From contig CADADB010000006.1 of the NCBI GenBank assembly GCA_902786595.1, positions 62,001 through 126,000 of the forward strand: a stretch of 64,000 nt of DNA, given 5' to 3'. A program made the translations under genes and the position numbers. The notes beneath the pieces are model-generated. The model was not told the origin of the DNA. It saw nothing but the letters and a program-made list of their open reading frames with translations, and ran no database searches. Below are positions 17,601 through 25,012 of the stretch, piece by piece (within the stretch, counting starts at the first letter, position 1; each line of letters starts with the position of its first letter). This stretch comes from an uncultured Bacteroidota bacterium. GTDB lineage: Bacteria > Bacteroidota > Bacteroidia > Bacteroidales > WCHB1-69.

Positions 17601-20000
17601 GCCATTGGAGCGGTCTATACTCCGAATCATGCAACGGTTAACTACGGCGCATCCCATAGCGGTCTCATTACGCTGGCAGCACACTATCATGTCTATTCTG
17701 TCACTGTTAATGGTTTGGATGTCACGGAAAGTCTGGTTCCTGTCAATGAACATCAATATATGTTGACTATTGACAATATTGTGGAAGACAAGAATATCCA
17801 TGTGGTGGCTGGTCTTGACAGCACGACTATCGTTTACACGGTTCTGGCAGGTCAGGGCACAATCAACAACGACATCGTGGTGGATGCCACAACAGAGCTT
17901 CCTGCCGTTTATACCGTCACGTTGCCTGGATATTCCGACCTGTTGAGTACGATTACCCCTGCTCCTGGTTACCATGTGTCCAGCATTATTGTGGACGGTG
18001 TGGAACACAATATCATTGACATGTATTCTTTCGAGCATCTTTTCGGTTATCATACAGTTACCGTGGTCTTCTCCAAGAACCACTATACTATTACCACTGT
18101 CGCTTACGGCAATGGTACAGTGTCGGAGGGTGCTGAATTCGAGTATGATCCCAACTATGTGTATGATTTCATCGCCACTCCTGCAGAAGGATACCGTATT
18201 GCCAGCATCTTGCGCAACAATGTGGAGATTCCTGTCGCCAATCCGGCGGTCACTTATACGGAGTCTCTGACAAACATCACCACCGATTATGTTTATGAGG
18301 TGCATTTTGCCCAGAACACGTTTACCATTACGGCTGCTTCTGGCGCCCACGGCACGGTTTCACCGGTGGGAGTTACCTATTATCTCTATCATCAGGATGC
18401 TGTGTATGAGATCAATGCCGAACAAGGATATTACATCGCTTCTGTGACCATCGATGGAGAGACCTCCAACTTCACGCAGGCAGATGCATTGACCAGTTAT
18501 ACGACCACGTTCTCTCAGATCAGCGAAGACCACACCATCAGCGCGACATTCGCCCAGATGATCTTCACTGTGACGGCGAATCCTGTCACGAATGGCAATA
18601 TCACCATTCCTGGTAACGGCACCTATCCTTACGGAGCCACTCCGACATGCGTCATCACTCCTAACGAAGGTTACCTTATCAGCGATGTGACCGTTGACGG
18701 CGAGTCTGTGGGTGCAGTTAGCTCCTACACCTTCACTCCTCTGGCATCGAATCACACTATCGGCGCCACCTTCAGCGCGGCGTTGTTCACCATCACGGCC
18801 ACTGCCGGTAATGGTGGTAACATCACTCCTGCCGGAGTTACGAATATGGCCTACAACGGCAGCCAGGCCTACACGATTTCAGCCAACGCCGGTTATCATA
18901 TCAGCGATGTGTATGTGGACGGCGTTTCCGTTGGCGCTGTGGCTTCCTACACCTTCAACAATGTCACTGCCAACCACTCCATCTATGCCGCATTCGAGGC
19001 AAATGAATACACCATTACGGTGAACCAGCCCGCTAATGGTGTCATCACGCCTGGTACCACCACCGTCGTGAGCGGTGCCACCCCGACCTTTGTGTTCACT
19101 CCCGCTCTTGGATACGCCGTTACTGCAATTACGGTGAACGGCACAAATGTCATTGCCAATGCCACTAACTTGAATGACATCTACACCTATGTGTTCCCCG
19201 CCGTTAACGCTAACCAAACCCTTACGGCTACCATGACGGCCAAGTCCTTCACTATCAATGCTACGGCAGGTGCTAACGGCTCCATCACGCCGAGCGGCAG
19301 CACAACCGTCTATTATGGTAACACGCAGTCTTACAATATTACTCCTGCAAATGGATATGTTGTGGATAATGTGGTTGTGGATGGTATGAGTGTGGGTGCG
19401 CTCACCAGCTATATTTTCACGAACGTGGTGGCTAACCACACCATCAGCGTGACGTTCAAGCTGGCTGACTGCGACATCCCCACCTTCTTATATACCAGCC
19501 ATATTGACAGTACTTCCGCTGAGCTGCACTGGTCTCACCCGACAGCTACTTCCTTCGATATTCAGTACAAGACGCCCACCGGCACCATGACTGCGGTTTC
19601 TGCAATTGCCGGTACCAGCTACCTCTTGACTGACCTGACACCGAATACGACCTACCTGTGGCAAGTGCGCGCAAACTGCTCGTCAACTAATCACAGTGAA
19701 TGGTCCAACATGGTCTCCTTCACCACTGAAAGCACCACGATTGATGAAACAGGTATCGAGGATCTCGTGAAGAGCAGCATCAAAGTCTATGCGGAACATC
19801 AAAATGTCCATATCCTCAACAACGAGGGTCTGAACATTGACAATGTGCGTATCTTTGACGCTTACGGCAAACTGATTTACAACGGTACGGTGAACACCAC
19901 GCACGAGGTCATCGGCCTTACCGTGGCTGCCGGCACGTACATCGTGAATGTAACCACCGACAAGGGTGTTGCTAACTACAAGGTTGTGATTATGAAGTAA
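11610..20000 (+). CDS. Giant T9SS-exported adhesin-like protein (FN3, choice-of-anchor J-like, InlB-type repeats, type A sorting domain)
   Basis: 2796 residues, the largest gene here. Order seen: signal segment (residues 1-34); a beta domain; a chitobiase C-terminal-like domain (about 175-250, PGAIIYYTLNDG); three DFEG/FEDF/ETFE jelly-roll modules of the cleaved-adhesin or choice-of-anchor J kind (about 455-610, 1165-1330, 1760-1898); and six fibronectin type III-like modules between them (SYDLRVRANC, TYDVYVRPNC). Nine tandem InlB/Listeria-Bacteroides-type repeats follow at about 1900-2620 (GYHISDVYVDGVSVGAVASY and variants), then a seventh FN3. The C-terminal ~75 residues (VRIFDAYGKLIYNG ... 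AAGTYIVNVTT) match the type A sorting signal. No catalytic domain is evident, so an adhesive or cell-surface binding role is inferred. It has its own promoter and terminator. Confidence 0.88.
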   Translation: MRKVYNFKKLTEKVMNVAVLLLMLVMTAGTLFAEEVTIVFSEAGLVNTQVLPDGDINGIIMYSGDQQGAATDGPKYYSSGSALRFYNGSGNTLGNALILTPAFGYQITGLTINGVANYTPVVGYVVDGGETMMVNADDQVYTISDIEATTSLRFYNAGDFQLRVSSITISYTTADVPAVATPTFNPQPGICTLPTNVSLSCATPGAIIYYTLNDGEYYASYESEIALDTTTTIHAFAVLGEDTSDIVNATYVFPQNVNLNGFKNGVPGGLYMIQNANEKLDFVFRDGRNIYFMSEQLGSSRGLLVYDNSNPVVTTSFEEGESVDMLMGTLAFYNGIPEMIPVANPGLAAGSAPHTVAPVQVTVAELLANPEMYISSLVIIKDGQFQAGAFNTSTKTGVQFTQGTDAIVVYNNFKTVSATFEGGEKASVVGLVGMYNGVPQIYPRGNSDIIRVALPYVCDFEGGAALEWNFKNATKNKWFIHNAQGFDNKKMFVSSTTGFTNMYDPTISAVSHAYLNVTLPESDMLLNFDCRVVGNGNDFLQVSVLDEAPADMVLPETYLARYHGINEFTNQTVLIPSSYAGEKVIVFTWINDNSVGNQTPAAIDNITLRTTCTMVSNVTATVDNRTAVVTWVAPEGQEAWTLQYKAVDADAWQSVNTTSTSVTLNNLATETSYDLRVRANCEAEASAWNTVQFTVPCIDLTSEEMEVSIGTGTSSSYNAPMNAYYGNSWTQMIYPASNFSTPGFINSLSWQTANATSHAYTSLKIYLGTTTMSGHSSSSDWLSMDDLTLVYENNNGTIGGATGWETYTLNNPYYYNAEDNLVVVVSRAAPSWATVNYYYTSTPSAVLYRRADGNSSYAEHPGSATGSQLNQLPNMRVDYLGYVCGDDHCAAPEEVLVNNITTNSAALLWEPGEASSWRVSYKGENEEDWTSFSVGTNFCQLSNLAQNTHYEVRVMADCGNIGRSAEASVAFTTVADCPAPTNLTVTHNLNNTIVSWTPVAGVNSYVLQYSHVNSGMWQNVNVNYASTFVLGGLTEGESYIVRVKSVCDAETELESSWATCTFVRPVYCDVPTQFTVSEITSTSAKIAWDTLSANSWTVQYGEAGFELGHGTVLTVSAPVATISGLTPQTTYDVYVRPNCAGFWGAWSSVYSFTTACGGITITEANPWFEDFEGYHGSGAIGVGDCWSAPVTANASNGVFPSVYVGYSGSTYSGANSMEFKGASNLLVLPLFTNAMNTLQFTFWANTTAYSDYSAGTMEVGIITDITDPTTFTVVENIPPTAFNRVGQDAPHANFVGPVSFANVTPAPGQRIAMRYSNPSYTTQSWNLDDFTVSIVQDCPVPGNVAASEITDSTAKITWTPNGEETQWQLQYGVEGFILGLGNTVNVTTNQYVLTNLSEGTSYDVYVKAVCDENTSSVWFGPYTFETTTTAIEPQPLCEDGCQYTFVLTDTYGSGWTDINYATGETVVGSLVIKQNDIVVSSLTMTEEDGETVTYQVPLCDSMPTTFILTPSYWGDEMGVAVYDPNGELVWLFEENTFEGFGDDDPVEFNFTAVCPEIINCVNPENLVLTALTDSTATLAWTGDPTVTYVVYYGPAGQVVQYTDTVTATEITLTGLTSGVTYMACVRALCNNTDVISNVVVFYPTQFTTKDIALSEIKPISNACDLTNIPVTITVQNAGEGEFNIFEAYYMVNSGNVVHETITLIAPLAANETMTYTFVTKANLTESSNVVTAWVELPGDGNSMNNMLITNPVIILDPASVPFVETFEAEEIHDGWVNVDNQFIITGGKLVALPKAEFDAQSRLISPCMYIPAGHYDVSYSYNAVDPMFTEKMDVYFGTKENGEYDMTLLASEEFSNQNVITAHYTLEVAESGIYYFQINSSSIYGTAGFVVDNFAVKNMINFTVYAGENGTVIPEGAVEYVAGEPYTFAIIPDPGYHVMGIYRNMQLVSGENANNAGVQYFTFTPQNNDNIYVTFTSSHFEVNATVDNLHYTDFNENAIGAVYTPNHATVNYGASHSGLITLAAHYHVYSVTVNGLDVTESLVPVNEHQYMLTIDNIVEDKNIHVVAGLDSTTIVYTVLAGQGTINNDIVVDATTELPAVYTVTLPGYSDLLSTITPAPGYHVSSIIVDGVEHNIIDMYSFEHLFGYHTVTVVFSKNHYTITTVAYGNGTVSEGAEFEYDPNYVYDFIATPAEGYRIASILRNNVEIPVANPAVTYTESLTNITTDYVYEVHFAQNTFTITAASGAHGTVSPVGVTYYLYHQDAVYEINAEQGYYIASVTIDGETSNFTQADALTSYTTTFSQISEDHTISATFAQMIFTVTANPVTNGNITIPGNGTYPYGATPTCVITPNEGYLISDVTVDGESVGAVSSYTFTPLASNHTIGATFSAALFTITATAGNGGNITPAGVTNMAYNGSQAYTISANAGYHISDVYVDGVSVGAVASYTFNNVTANHSIYAAFEANEYTITVNQPANGVITPGTTTVVSGATPTFVFTPALGYAVTAITVNGTNVIANATNLNDIYTYVFPAVNANQTLTATMTAKSFTINATAGANGSITPSGSTTVYYGNTQSYNITPANGYVVDNVVVDGMSVGALTSYIFTNVVANHTISVTFKLADCDIPTFLYTSHIDSTSAELHWSHPTATSFDIQYKTPTGTMTAVSAIAGTSYLLTDLTPNTTYLWQVRANCSSTNHSEWSNMVSFTTESTTIDETGIEDLVKSSIKVYAEHQNVHILNNEGLNIDNVRIFDAYGKLIYNGTVNTTHEVIGLTVAAGTYIVNVTTDKGVANYKVVIMK

Positions 20001-20023
20001 CCTTTGGTTGATATGATATTTCG

Positions 20024-20051
20024 AAGGGATTCCGGAAGGGATCCCTTTTTT
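20024..20051 (+). terminator. Rho-independent terminator of the giant T9SS gene
   Basis: AAGGGAT pairs with ATCCCTT across a 10-base loop and is followed by a T run; 24 bases after the stop codon. Confidence 0.8.
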
Positions 20052-20053
20052 GT

Positions 20054-20074
20054 TTAAGGGTTAAGGGTTAAGGG
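20054..20074. repeat. Heptad array, 3 units (TTAAGGG)
   Basis: Three perfect TTAAGGG units directly behind the terminator and before the radA promoter. Confidence 0.85.
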
Positions 20075-20119
20075 ATAAATCAAAAATTGATTCAGGATAT
20101 TCGGGTTCATAGAATTGTG

Positions 20120-20127
20120 TATCTTTG
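20120..20127 (+). promoter_or_regulatory. Promoter -7 box of radA (TATCTTTG)
   Basis: Exact consensus followed by CCG, 20 bases before the radA ATG. Confidence 0.8.
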
Positions 20128-20147
20128 CCGTTCTAAAACAAAGAAGA

Positions 20148-21521
20148 ATGGCGAAGAGCAAAACGATGTACTATTGCAAGAACTGCGGGGCGCAGTCAGC
20201 GAAGTGGCTGGGTCGTTGTCCGGAATGTAACGAGTGGAACACTTTTGAGGAAGAGGTCATCCTGTCGGAGTCTGCGACCGCCTCAAAAGGCCATTATTCG
20301 CCTGTTGTCACGCAAAGTGCCCCCAAGGTGATTGACGACATTGAACTGACCAAATTCCCGCGCACGGAAACCGGGTTCGCCGAATTTGACCGCGTGTTAG
20401 GCGGCGGCATCGTCCGCGGTTCCATCGTGCTCTTGGGCGGTGAGCCGGGTATCGGCAAATCGACCCTGCTGTTGCAGATGGCGCTGCACCTGCAAGGGCA
20501 GAAGGTGCTCTATGTTTCCGGCGAGGAGAGCGAAGCGCAGCTCAAAATGCGCGCCGCCCGACTGTCGGATGCGCCCGCGCCGCATTGCTATGTTCTCACC
20601 GAAACCAGTACCCAACAGATTTTCAAACATATAGAGGCATTACAGCCCGACATTCTCATTGTGGATTCTATCCAGACGATGCAGAGCGATCTGATTGAGT
20701 CGGCGGCGGGTTCCATTTCCCAGCTGAAGGAGTGCGCGGCCGAGTTCCAACACTTCGCCAAACGCACCGCCTGTCCCGTCTTCCTTATCGGCCACATCAC
20801 GAAGGACGGATCCTTGGCTGGTCCGAAACTGCTGGAGCACATCGTGGATACGGTGCTGCAGTTCGAAGGCGACCAGCACTACGGCTACCGTATGGTGCGC
20901 TGCATCAAGAACCGCTTTGGTTCCACCGCCGAGTTAGGTATTTTCGAGATGTTGCAGGACGGTCTTCGTGAGGTGACAAACCCTTCTGAAATCCTTGTCT
21001 CCCAGCACGATGAAGACTACAGCGGCAACGCCATCGCCTGCATTCTGGAGGGAAATCGCCCGATGATGATTGAGACGCAGGCGCTGGTGAGCACGGCGGT
21101 GTATGGCACGCCGCAACGCTCCGCCACGGGTTACGACATCCGCCGCATGAACATGCTGCTGGCGGTGTTGGAGAAGCGATGTCGGTTCAAACTCGGAGCC
21201 AAAGACGTCTTCCTGAACATTGCCGGTGGACTGCGTGTGGAAGACCCGGCCATCAACGTGGCCATCGTGGCCGCCATCCTGTCGTCGGCCACAGACATCG
21301 CTCTCGACAACAAGACCTGTTTCGCCGGCGAGATGGGTCTGAGCGGCGAGGTGCGACCCGTGACCCGTATCGCCCAGCGCATCGCCGAAGCCGACAAACT
21401 TGGCTTCACCCGCATGTTCGTTTCCAAATACAACCTCAAGGGCATCCGCACCTCGGACTATAACCTGCAAATTGTGCCGATTACGAAGGTGGAGGAGATG
21501 GCGCGGCTATTATTTCAATGA
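20148..21521 (+). CDS. radA: DNA repair protein RadA
   Basis: 457 residues. An N-terminal four-cysteine zinc finger (Cys 10, 13, 24, 27: CKNCGAQSAKWLGRCPEC) is followed by the RecA-like ATPase with Walker A GGEPGIGKST near residue 98. The RadA-specific KNRFG motif is near 254, and the Lon-protease-like C-terminal domain follows (VFLNIAGGLRVEDPAINVAI, FAGEMGLSGEVRPV). RadA promotes branch migration in recombination. The ATG at 20148 is chosen over an open frame 11 codons upstream because that one starts within the promoter. It overlaps the next gene by four bases (ATGA). Confidence 0.97.
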   Translation: MAKSKTMYYCKNCGAQSAKWLGRCPECNEWNTFEEEVILSESATASKGHYSPVVTQSAPKVIDDIELTKFPRTETGFAEFDRVLGGGIVRGSIVLLGGEPGIGKSTLLLQMALHLQGQKVLYVSGEESEAQLKMRAARLSDAPAPHCYVLTETSTQQIFKHIEALQPDILIVDSIQTMQSDLIESAAGSISQLKECAAEFQHFAKRTACPVFLIGHITKDGSLAGPKLLEHIVDTVLQFEGDQHYGYRMVRCIKNRFGSTAELGIFEMLQDGLREVTNPSEILVSQHDEDYSGNAIACILEGNRPMMIETQALVSTAVYGTPQRSATGYDIRRMNMLLAVLEKRCRFKLGAKDVFLNIAGGLRVEDPAINVAIVAAILSSATDIALDNKTCFAGEMGLSGEVRPVTRIAQRIAEADKLGFTRMFVSKYNLKGIRTSDYNLQIVPITKVEEMARLLFQ

Positions 21522-21961
21522 TTATGAACAACGAAGAGAACAACATCTGCCGAGAAGGCATCGTCCGCGCCGTCGATGGCGACGATATCAGCGTGGAAAT
21601 CATCGTGAGCTCCGCATGCAGCGGATGCCACGCCAAAAGCATCTGCATCCCCTCCGACCGCCGGCAGGAGATCATCACCGTGAAGAACACCCGACAAGAG
21701 GAGTACCAAATAGGGGAGACCGTGGAACTGCTGCTGGAGACCTCGGCAGGCAACAAGGCGGTGATATTGGCCTACGTGTTGCCGCTTGTCGTGTTGCTTG
21801 TGCTCCTTTTCAGTTGTTACGCACTTACCCACAATGAGTTGTTGAGTGTCGGAATCGGGGTGTTAGGCGTGGTGCTCTATTACCTTATCCTGAAGTCCGC
21901 TGGAAAGTCCGTGGAGAAGGGAATCACATTTGGGATTCGAAAGAAAAAACGTGTTAATTAG
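21518..21961 (+). CDS. rseC: RseC/MucC-type SoxR-reducing system protein
   Basis: 147 residues. The N-terminal half has the cysteine pattern SACSGCHAKSIC typical of RseC, then two adjacent membrane helices (AVILAYVLPLVVLLVLLFSC and LLSVGIGVLGVVLYYLIL) and a basic tail. In many Bacteroidota rseC precedes the rnf operon; here it is coupled to radA by an ATGA overlap and no rnf gene follows. The start could also be the ATG two codons later. In E. coli the family modulates sigma E or helps reduce SoxR; the role in Bacteroidota is not settled. Confidence 0.85.
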   Translation: MIMNNEENNICREGIVRAVDGDDISVEIIVSSACSGCHAKSICIPSDRRQEIITVKNTRQEEYQIGETVELLLETSAGNKAVILAYVLPLVVLLVLLFSCYALTHNELLSVGIGVLGVVLYYLILKSAGKSVEKGITFGIRKKKRVN

Positions 21962-22047
21962 TAGTTAAAGTTTAAACTATCTATTACATCAAAAGTCCCA
22001 TGCATCGCGTCCGAAAATTAACTTAATGTTTGCATATAAAAAAAAGT

Positions 22048-22055
22048 TATTTTTG
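22048..22055 (+). promoter_or_regulatory. Promoter -7 box of the first PepSY-like gene (TATTTTTG)
   Basis: TAnnTTTG followed by CGC. It implies a leader of about 80 bases before the ATG at 22139; no known riboswitch pattern was recognised in it. Confidence 0.7.
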
Positions 22056-22138
22056 CGCTTTCAAAAAAAGTCATGTTCGGGTCAAAGAGTTCTGCCCGCA
22101 GCAAGGCGATTTTAGTTTAGAACTCACATTGTAAAAAA

Positions 22139-22555
22139 ATGAAGAAACTATTTGTTTTATTATTGGGATTAATGACGCTCAATGTGTTTGCGGCCAACGA
22201 CAGACCTGTCACGTTCCAGCAACTGCCTCAGAAGGCACAGCAGTTCATCAATACGCATTTCAGCGGTGTTGAGTTTCTTTCCGCTACGGTGGATGACGAC
22301 TACGAAGTCTATCTTGGCAATGGCACGAAAGTGGAATTCACCCTTCAAGGTGATTGGAAAGAGGTGAAATGCCCCGGTTCCGCTGTTCCCGCCGCCATCA
22401 TTCCTGCTGCTATCTCCAAGTATGTGAAAGCACAATTCCCCAACACCACCATTGTCAAAATCGACAAAAAATATGGCGGTTACGATGTTGAATTGAACAC
22501 CGACATGGAGCTGAAATTCGATAAAAATGGCAGGTTCCTTTCATACGATGACTAA
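22139..22555 (+). CDS. PepSY-like secreted protein 1
   Basis: 138 residues: signal peptide (MKKLFVLLLGLMTLNVFA) and two PepSY-like halves, each starting with a helix (QLPQKAQQFINTHFSGVE; AAISKYVKAQFPNTTIVK). Each continues into strands with a D..YEV.L..G..VEF pattern and ends FDKNGRFLSYDD. This matches the short periplasmic PepSY-like family common in Bacteroides. It is the first of three tandem paralogues; unlike the other two it has an Ala-type cleavage site, so it should be soluble in the periplasm. Molecular function is unknown. Confidence 0.82.
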   Translation: MKKLFVLLLGLMTLNVFAANDRPVTFQQLPQKAQQFINTHFSGVEFLSATVDDDYEVYLGNGTKVEFTLQGDWKEVKCPGSAVPAAIIPAAISKYVKAQFPNTTIVKIDKKYGGYDVELNTDMELKFDKNGRFLSYDD

Positions 22556-22562
22556 GAGATAA

Positions 22563-22618
22563 GGCAATAGGCAATAGGCAATAGGCAACAGGCAATAGGC
22601 AACAGGCAACAGGCAATA
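22563..22618. repeat. Heptad array, 8 units (GGCAATA/GGCAACA)
   Basis: Eight contiguous units, five GGCAATA and three GGCAACA, starting 7 bases after the stop of PepSY-like gene 1. Confidence 0.93.
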
Positions 22619-22683
22619 GTGAATGGTCTATGTCAAAGTTTGTCTAGAGTGAATCATTCAGATTAATATTAATATTCTTAACA

Positions 22684-23103
22684 ATGAAAAAATACCTTTT
22701 AGTATTGATGAGTTTTATCGCCATGAGCGCGTTTGTGTCGTGTGACAGGGTTGTGTCTCCAGACAAACTGCCTGCACAGGCCAAACAGTTCATCACCGCC
22801 CATTTCAACGGAGTGGATGTACTTTCTGTGCGGAAGGATGGTTTCCAGTATGATGCAGTATTGTTTGACGGCACGGAATTGGAATTCACTCACGGAGGTC
22901 AGTGGATTAAGGTTGATTGCGGCTTGAACCCGCTGCCCGAAGGAATCCTTCCTGCCAACACTGCCAAATACATTACAGCCAAATTCCCTATGAATTTTGC
23001 CACCCATGTCAAGTATGAACACAAACGCTATGAAGTGGAGTTGAACAACGAACTTGACCTGCTTTTCGACAAAAACGGCAACTTCATGGGTGCTGATGAT
23101 TAA
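22684..23103 (+). CDS. PepSY-like lipoprotein 2
   Basis: 139 residues, a paralogue of the neighbours on both sides. The N-terminus ends in a lipobox (AFVSC), so the mature protein should be acylated at the Cys. The two-half pattern is conserved: KLPAQAKQFITAHFNGVDVL, a YDAVLFDGTELEF strand pair, then TAKYITAKFP and a YEVELNNELDLLFDKNGNF end. Separated from gene 1 by a heptad array and from gene 3 by 54 bases. Confidence 0.82.
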   Translation: MKKYLLVLMSFIAMSAFVSCDRVVSPDKLPAQAKQFITAHFNGVDVLSVRKDGFQYDAVLFDGTELEFTHGGQWIKVDCGLNPLPEGILPANTAKYITAKFPMNFATHVKYEHKRYEVELNNELDLLFDKNGNFMGADD

Positions 23104-23157
23104 TCCATCATCATCAGATTGTATAGTTAATTCACCATTTTAATTTAAATTTAAGCA

Positions 23158-23586
23158 ATGAAAAAGTTATTTTTGATTTTATTAAGCGTTGTTGCTATGA
23201 CCGCTTTCATGTCTTGTGACGACAAGCCGGTTTCCGGCGACAAGCTGCCGGCTAAGGCAAAAACGTTCCTCAACACCTATTTCCCGGGAATTGACATTTT
23301 GTCTGTCATCAAAGACAACGATAGTTACGATGTGGATTTGGTTGATGGTACAGATGTGGATTTTAGACTTAACGGCGAATGGAAGAAAGTGGATTGCGAA
23401 GGCAGACCGGTGCCTGTGGGTTTTTATCCTACGAATATCGACAGCTACGTGACCACCAATTATTCAATGGCATACATTGAAGATATCGAGTTTGAACATA
23501 ACCGTTATAAAGTTGGGCTTAACTTCCCACTTGATATTGACTTGGTTTTCGACAAGAACGGTAACTTCATCGGAATTGATGATTAA
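23158..23586 (+). CDS. PepSY-like lipoprotein 3
   Basis: 142 residues with lipobox AFMSC. Same architecture as its two neighbours (KLPAKAKTFLNTYFPGIDIL, YDVDLVDGTDVDF, LVFDKNGNFIGIDD). The cluster is closed by a strong terminator right after the stop codon. The three copies differ enough in sequence to be old duplications rather than recent ones. Confidence 0.82.
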   Translation: MKKLFLILLSVVAMTAFMSCDDKPVSGDKLPAKAKTFLNTYFPGIDILSVIKDNDSYDVDLVDGTDVDFRLNGEWKKVDCEGRPVPVGFYPTNIDSYVTTNYSMAYIEDIEFEHNRYKVGLNFPLDIDLVFDKNGNFIGIDD

Positions 23587-23593
23587 TTCTTAT

Positions 23594-23623
23594 AAAGACC
23601 CGCGATTGCGGGTCTTTTTTTAT
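23594..23623 (+). terminator. Rho-independent terminator of the PepSY-like cluster
   Basis: AAAGACCCGC pairs perfectly with GCGGGTCTTT around a GATT loop, followed by T residues; 8 bases after the stop codon. Confidence 0.95.
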
Positions 23624-23637
23624 ATTCGGATTTTGTG

Positions 23638-23645
23638 TACCTTTG
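23638..23645 (+). promoter_or_regulatory. Promoter -7 box of the M64 peptidase gene (TACCTTTG)
   Basis: TAnnTTTG followed by CCGTC, 25 bases before the ATG at 23671 and just after the preceding terminator. Confidence 0.78.
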
Positions 23646-23670
23646 CCGTCCGAAAAATATATTGATAAAC

Positions 23671-24957
23671 ATGAGGAAGAATATTATTGCACTCCTGATT
23701 TTGCTTATGTGCGGCATCACGTATGCCCATGCCCAGCATTTCAATGACTATTTTGTTGACAAAACATTGAGGATTAACTATCTGCATATCGGCAACAAAA
23801 ATGTGGAGCAGTTGCAGATCGATCATTTCACGCTGGTGAACCATTGGAACGGCACCCGTTCGCAGCTGGTGGAGCCCTACCACTACGGGGACATCCTCAT
23901 CGAGGTGCTTGACAATGGCTCACAGAAGTTGATTTACAGTCGCAGTTATTCCTGTCTCTTCACGGAATACCGCACCACGGAGCGCGGCGAGACGGAGATC
24001 GCCCGTATGGAGGAGTGCGTCAACATGCCTATGCCGAAGAATCCGGTACGCTTGCGCCTCACCTCCTTCGACCGCTATCGTAAGCCCACTGTCTTGAAAG
24101 ACACGGTGTTGGATCCTGCTCATCTTCCTGTGCAGATGGCGAAGAAAGAGTATGCCGTCATGAACCTTCACAAGGGTAATTCGCCCAAGAAAGCCATTGA
24201 CATTCTCTTTATCCCCGATGGTTACGCCCAAAGCGACGCGAAAACGCTAAGGTACGATATGAAGCGCTTCGCCAAATACGTGATGAAATGTACGCCGTAT
24301 AAAGAGAACCGCCGTCACGTGAACATCCGCGCCATCAAGGGCTTTTCGGAGCAGTCGGGCATCACACAACCGCAGAACAACTTCTATGTCAATACGTTGC
24401 TGAACTGCACCTATAACGCCATCGACCTGGATCGCTACCTGATGTGCATGGGTGTTTGGAACCTGCACGAGGTGGCCGACGATGCACCCTACGATGCCAT
24501 CATCATCATCTGCAACAGCGAGAAATACGGCGGCGGCGGCATCTACAACTTCTACTGCACCGTCTATAACCATGGCGAATATCCTGATTATGTGGTGGTT
24601 CACGAGATGGGGCACCTCATTGGTGGTCTTGCCGATGAGTACTACACCTCCGAGGTTTCCGTGCAAGATTTTTACCCTGCTGGTGTCGAACCTACGGAAC
24701 CCAATCTGACCACATTGGTGGATTTCGATTCCAAATGGAAGGACAAAGTGGAAAGCGGCACACCGATTCCTACTCCGCCTGTCACCAAAAATCATCCCGA
24801 CTATAATCGCATAGGAGTCTATGAAGGAGGCGGTTACGTGGCCAAGGGGGTTTATCGTCCGACACTTCACTGCACCATGAACAGCATCAGCTACAACGAC
24901 TTCTGCCCTGTTTGTCGGGAGGCGTTGGAAAAGGTGATACAGTATTATTCACGATGA
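23671..24957 (+). CDS. Peptidase M64 family (IgA-peptidase-like) zinc metalloprotease
   Basis: 428 residues from the ATG that begins the signal peptide (MRKNIIALLILLMCGITYAHA). An N-terminal beta domain is followed by the M64 catalytic part: IDILFIPDGYA, an AIIIICNSEKYGGGGIYN segment, and the zinc site HEMGHLIGGLADEYY near residue 311 (the HExxH type). The family was named for a Clostridium enzyme that cuts IgA, but most members have unknown substrates. No T9SS tail is present, so it is likely periplasmic or secreted by another route. The stop codon lies in a short repeat. Confidence 0.9.
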   Translation: MRKNIIALLILLMCGITYAHAQHFNDYFVDKTLRINYLHIGNKNVEQLQIDHFTLVNHWNGTRSQLVEPYHYGDILIEVLDNGSQKLIYSRSYSCLFTEYRTTERGETEIARMEECVNMPMPKNPVRLRLTSFDRYRKPTVLKDTVLDPAHLPVQMAKKEYAVMNLHKGNSPKKAIDILFIPDGYAQSDAKTLRYDMKRFAKYVMKCTPYKENRRHVNIRAIKGFSEQSGITQPQNNFYVNTLLNCTYNAIDLDRYLMCMGVWNLHEVADDAPYDAIIIICNSEKYGGGGIYNFYCTVYNHGEYPDYVVVHEMGHLIGGLADEYYTSEVSVQDFYPAGVEPTEPNLTTLVDFDSKWKDKVESGTPIPTPPVTKNHPDYNRIGVYEGGGYVAKGVYRPTLHCTMNSISYNDFCPVCREALEKVIQYYSR

Positions 24958-24989
24958 AGGGACGATGAAATAAGATGAAGAAAGATGAA
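24953..24989. repeat. Short GATGAA repeat, period 10-11
   Basis: GATGAA recurs at 24953, 24964, 24974 and 24984, starting inside the stop codon of the M64 gene. The last 16 bases (GATGAAGAAAGATGAA) recur exactly, on the minus strand, just after the xylB stop codon. Confidence 0.75.
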
Positions 24990-25012
24990 TTTTAACGGTT
25001 AATTTTACGATT

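Noticed and set aside
20054-20074. Telomere-like TTAAGGG repeat as a sign of a chromosome end or eukaryotic origin
   Set aside because: Only three units, lying between two bacterial genes and belonging to the same 7-base class as the other arrays.
20115-20147. Upstream extension of radA (and similar extensions of the M64, SPOR, Gfo, ruvA, CHU_C and nuclease genes)
   Set aside because: In each case the extra codons run through the TAnnTTTG promoter box; the later ATG begins the conserved protein.
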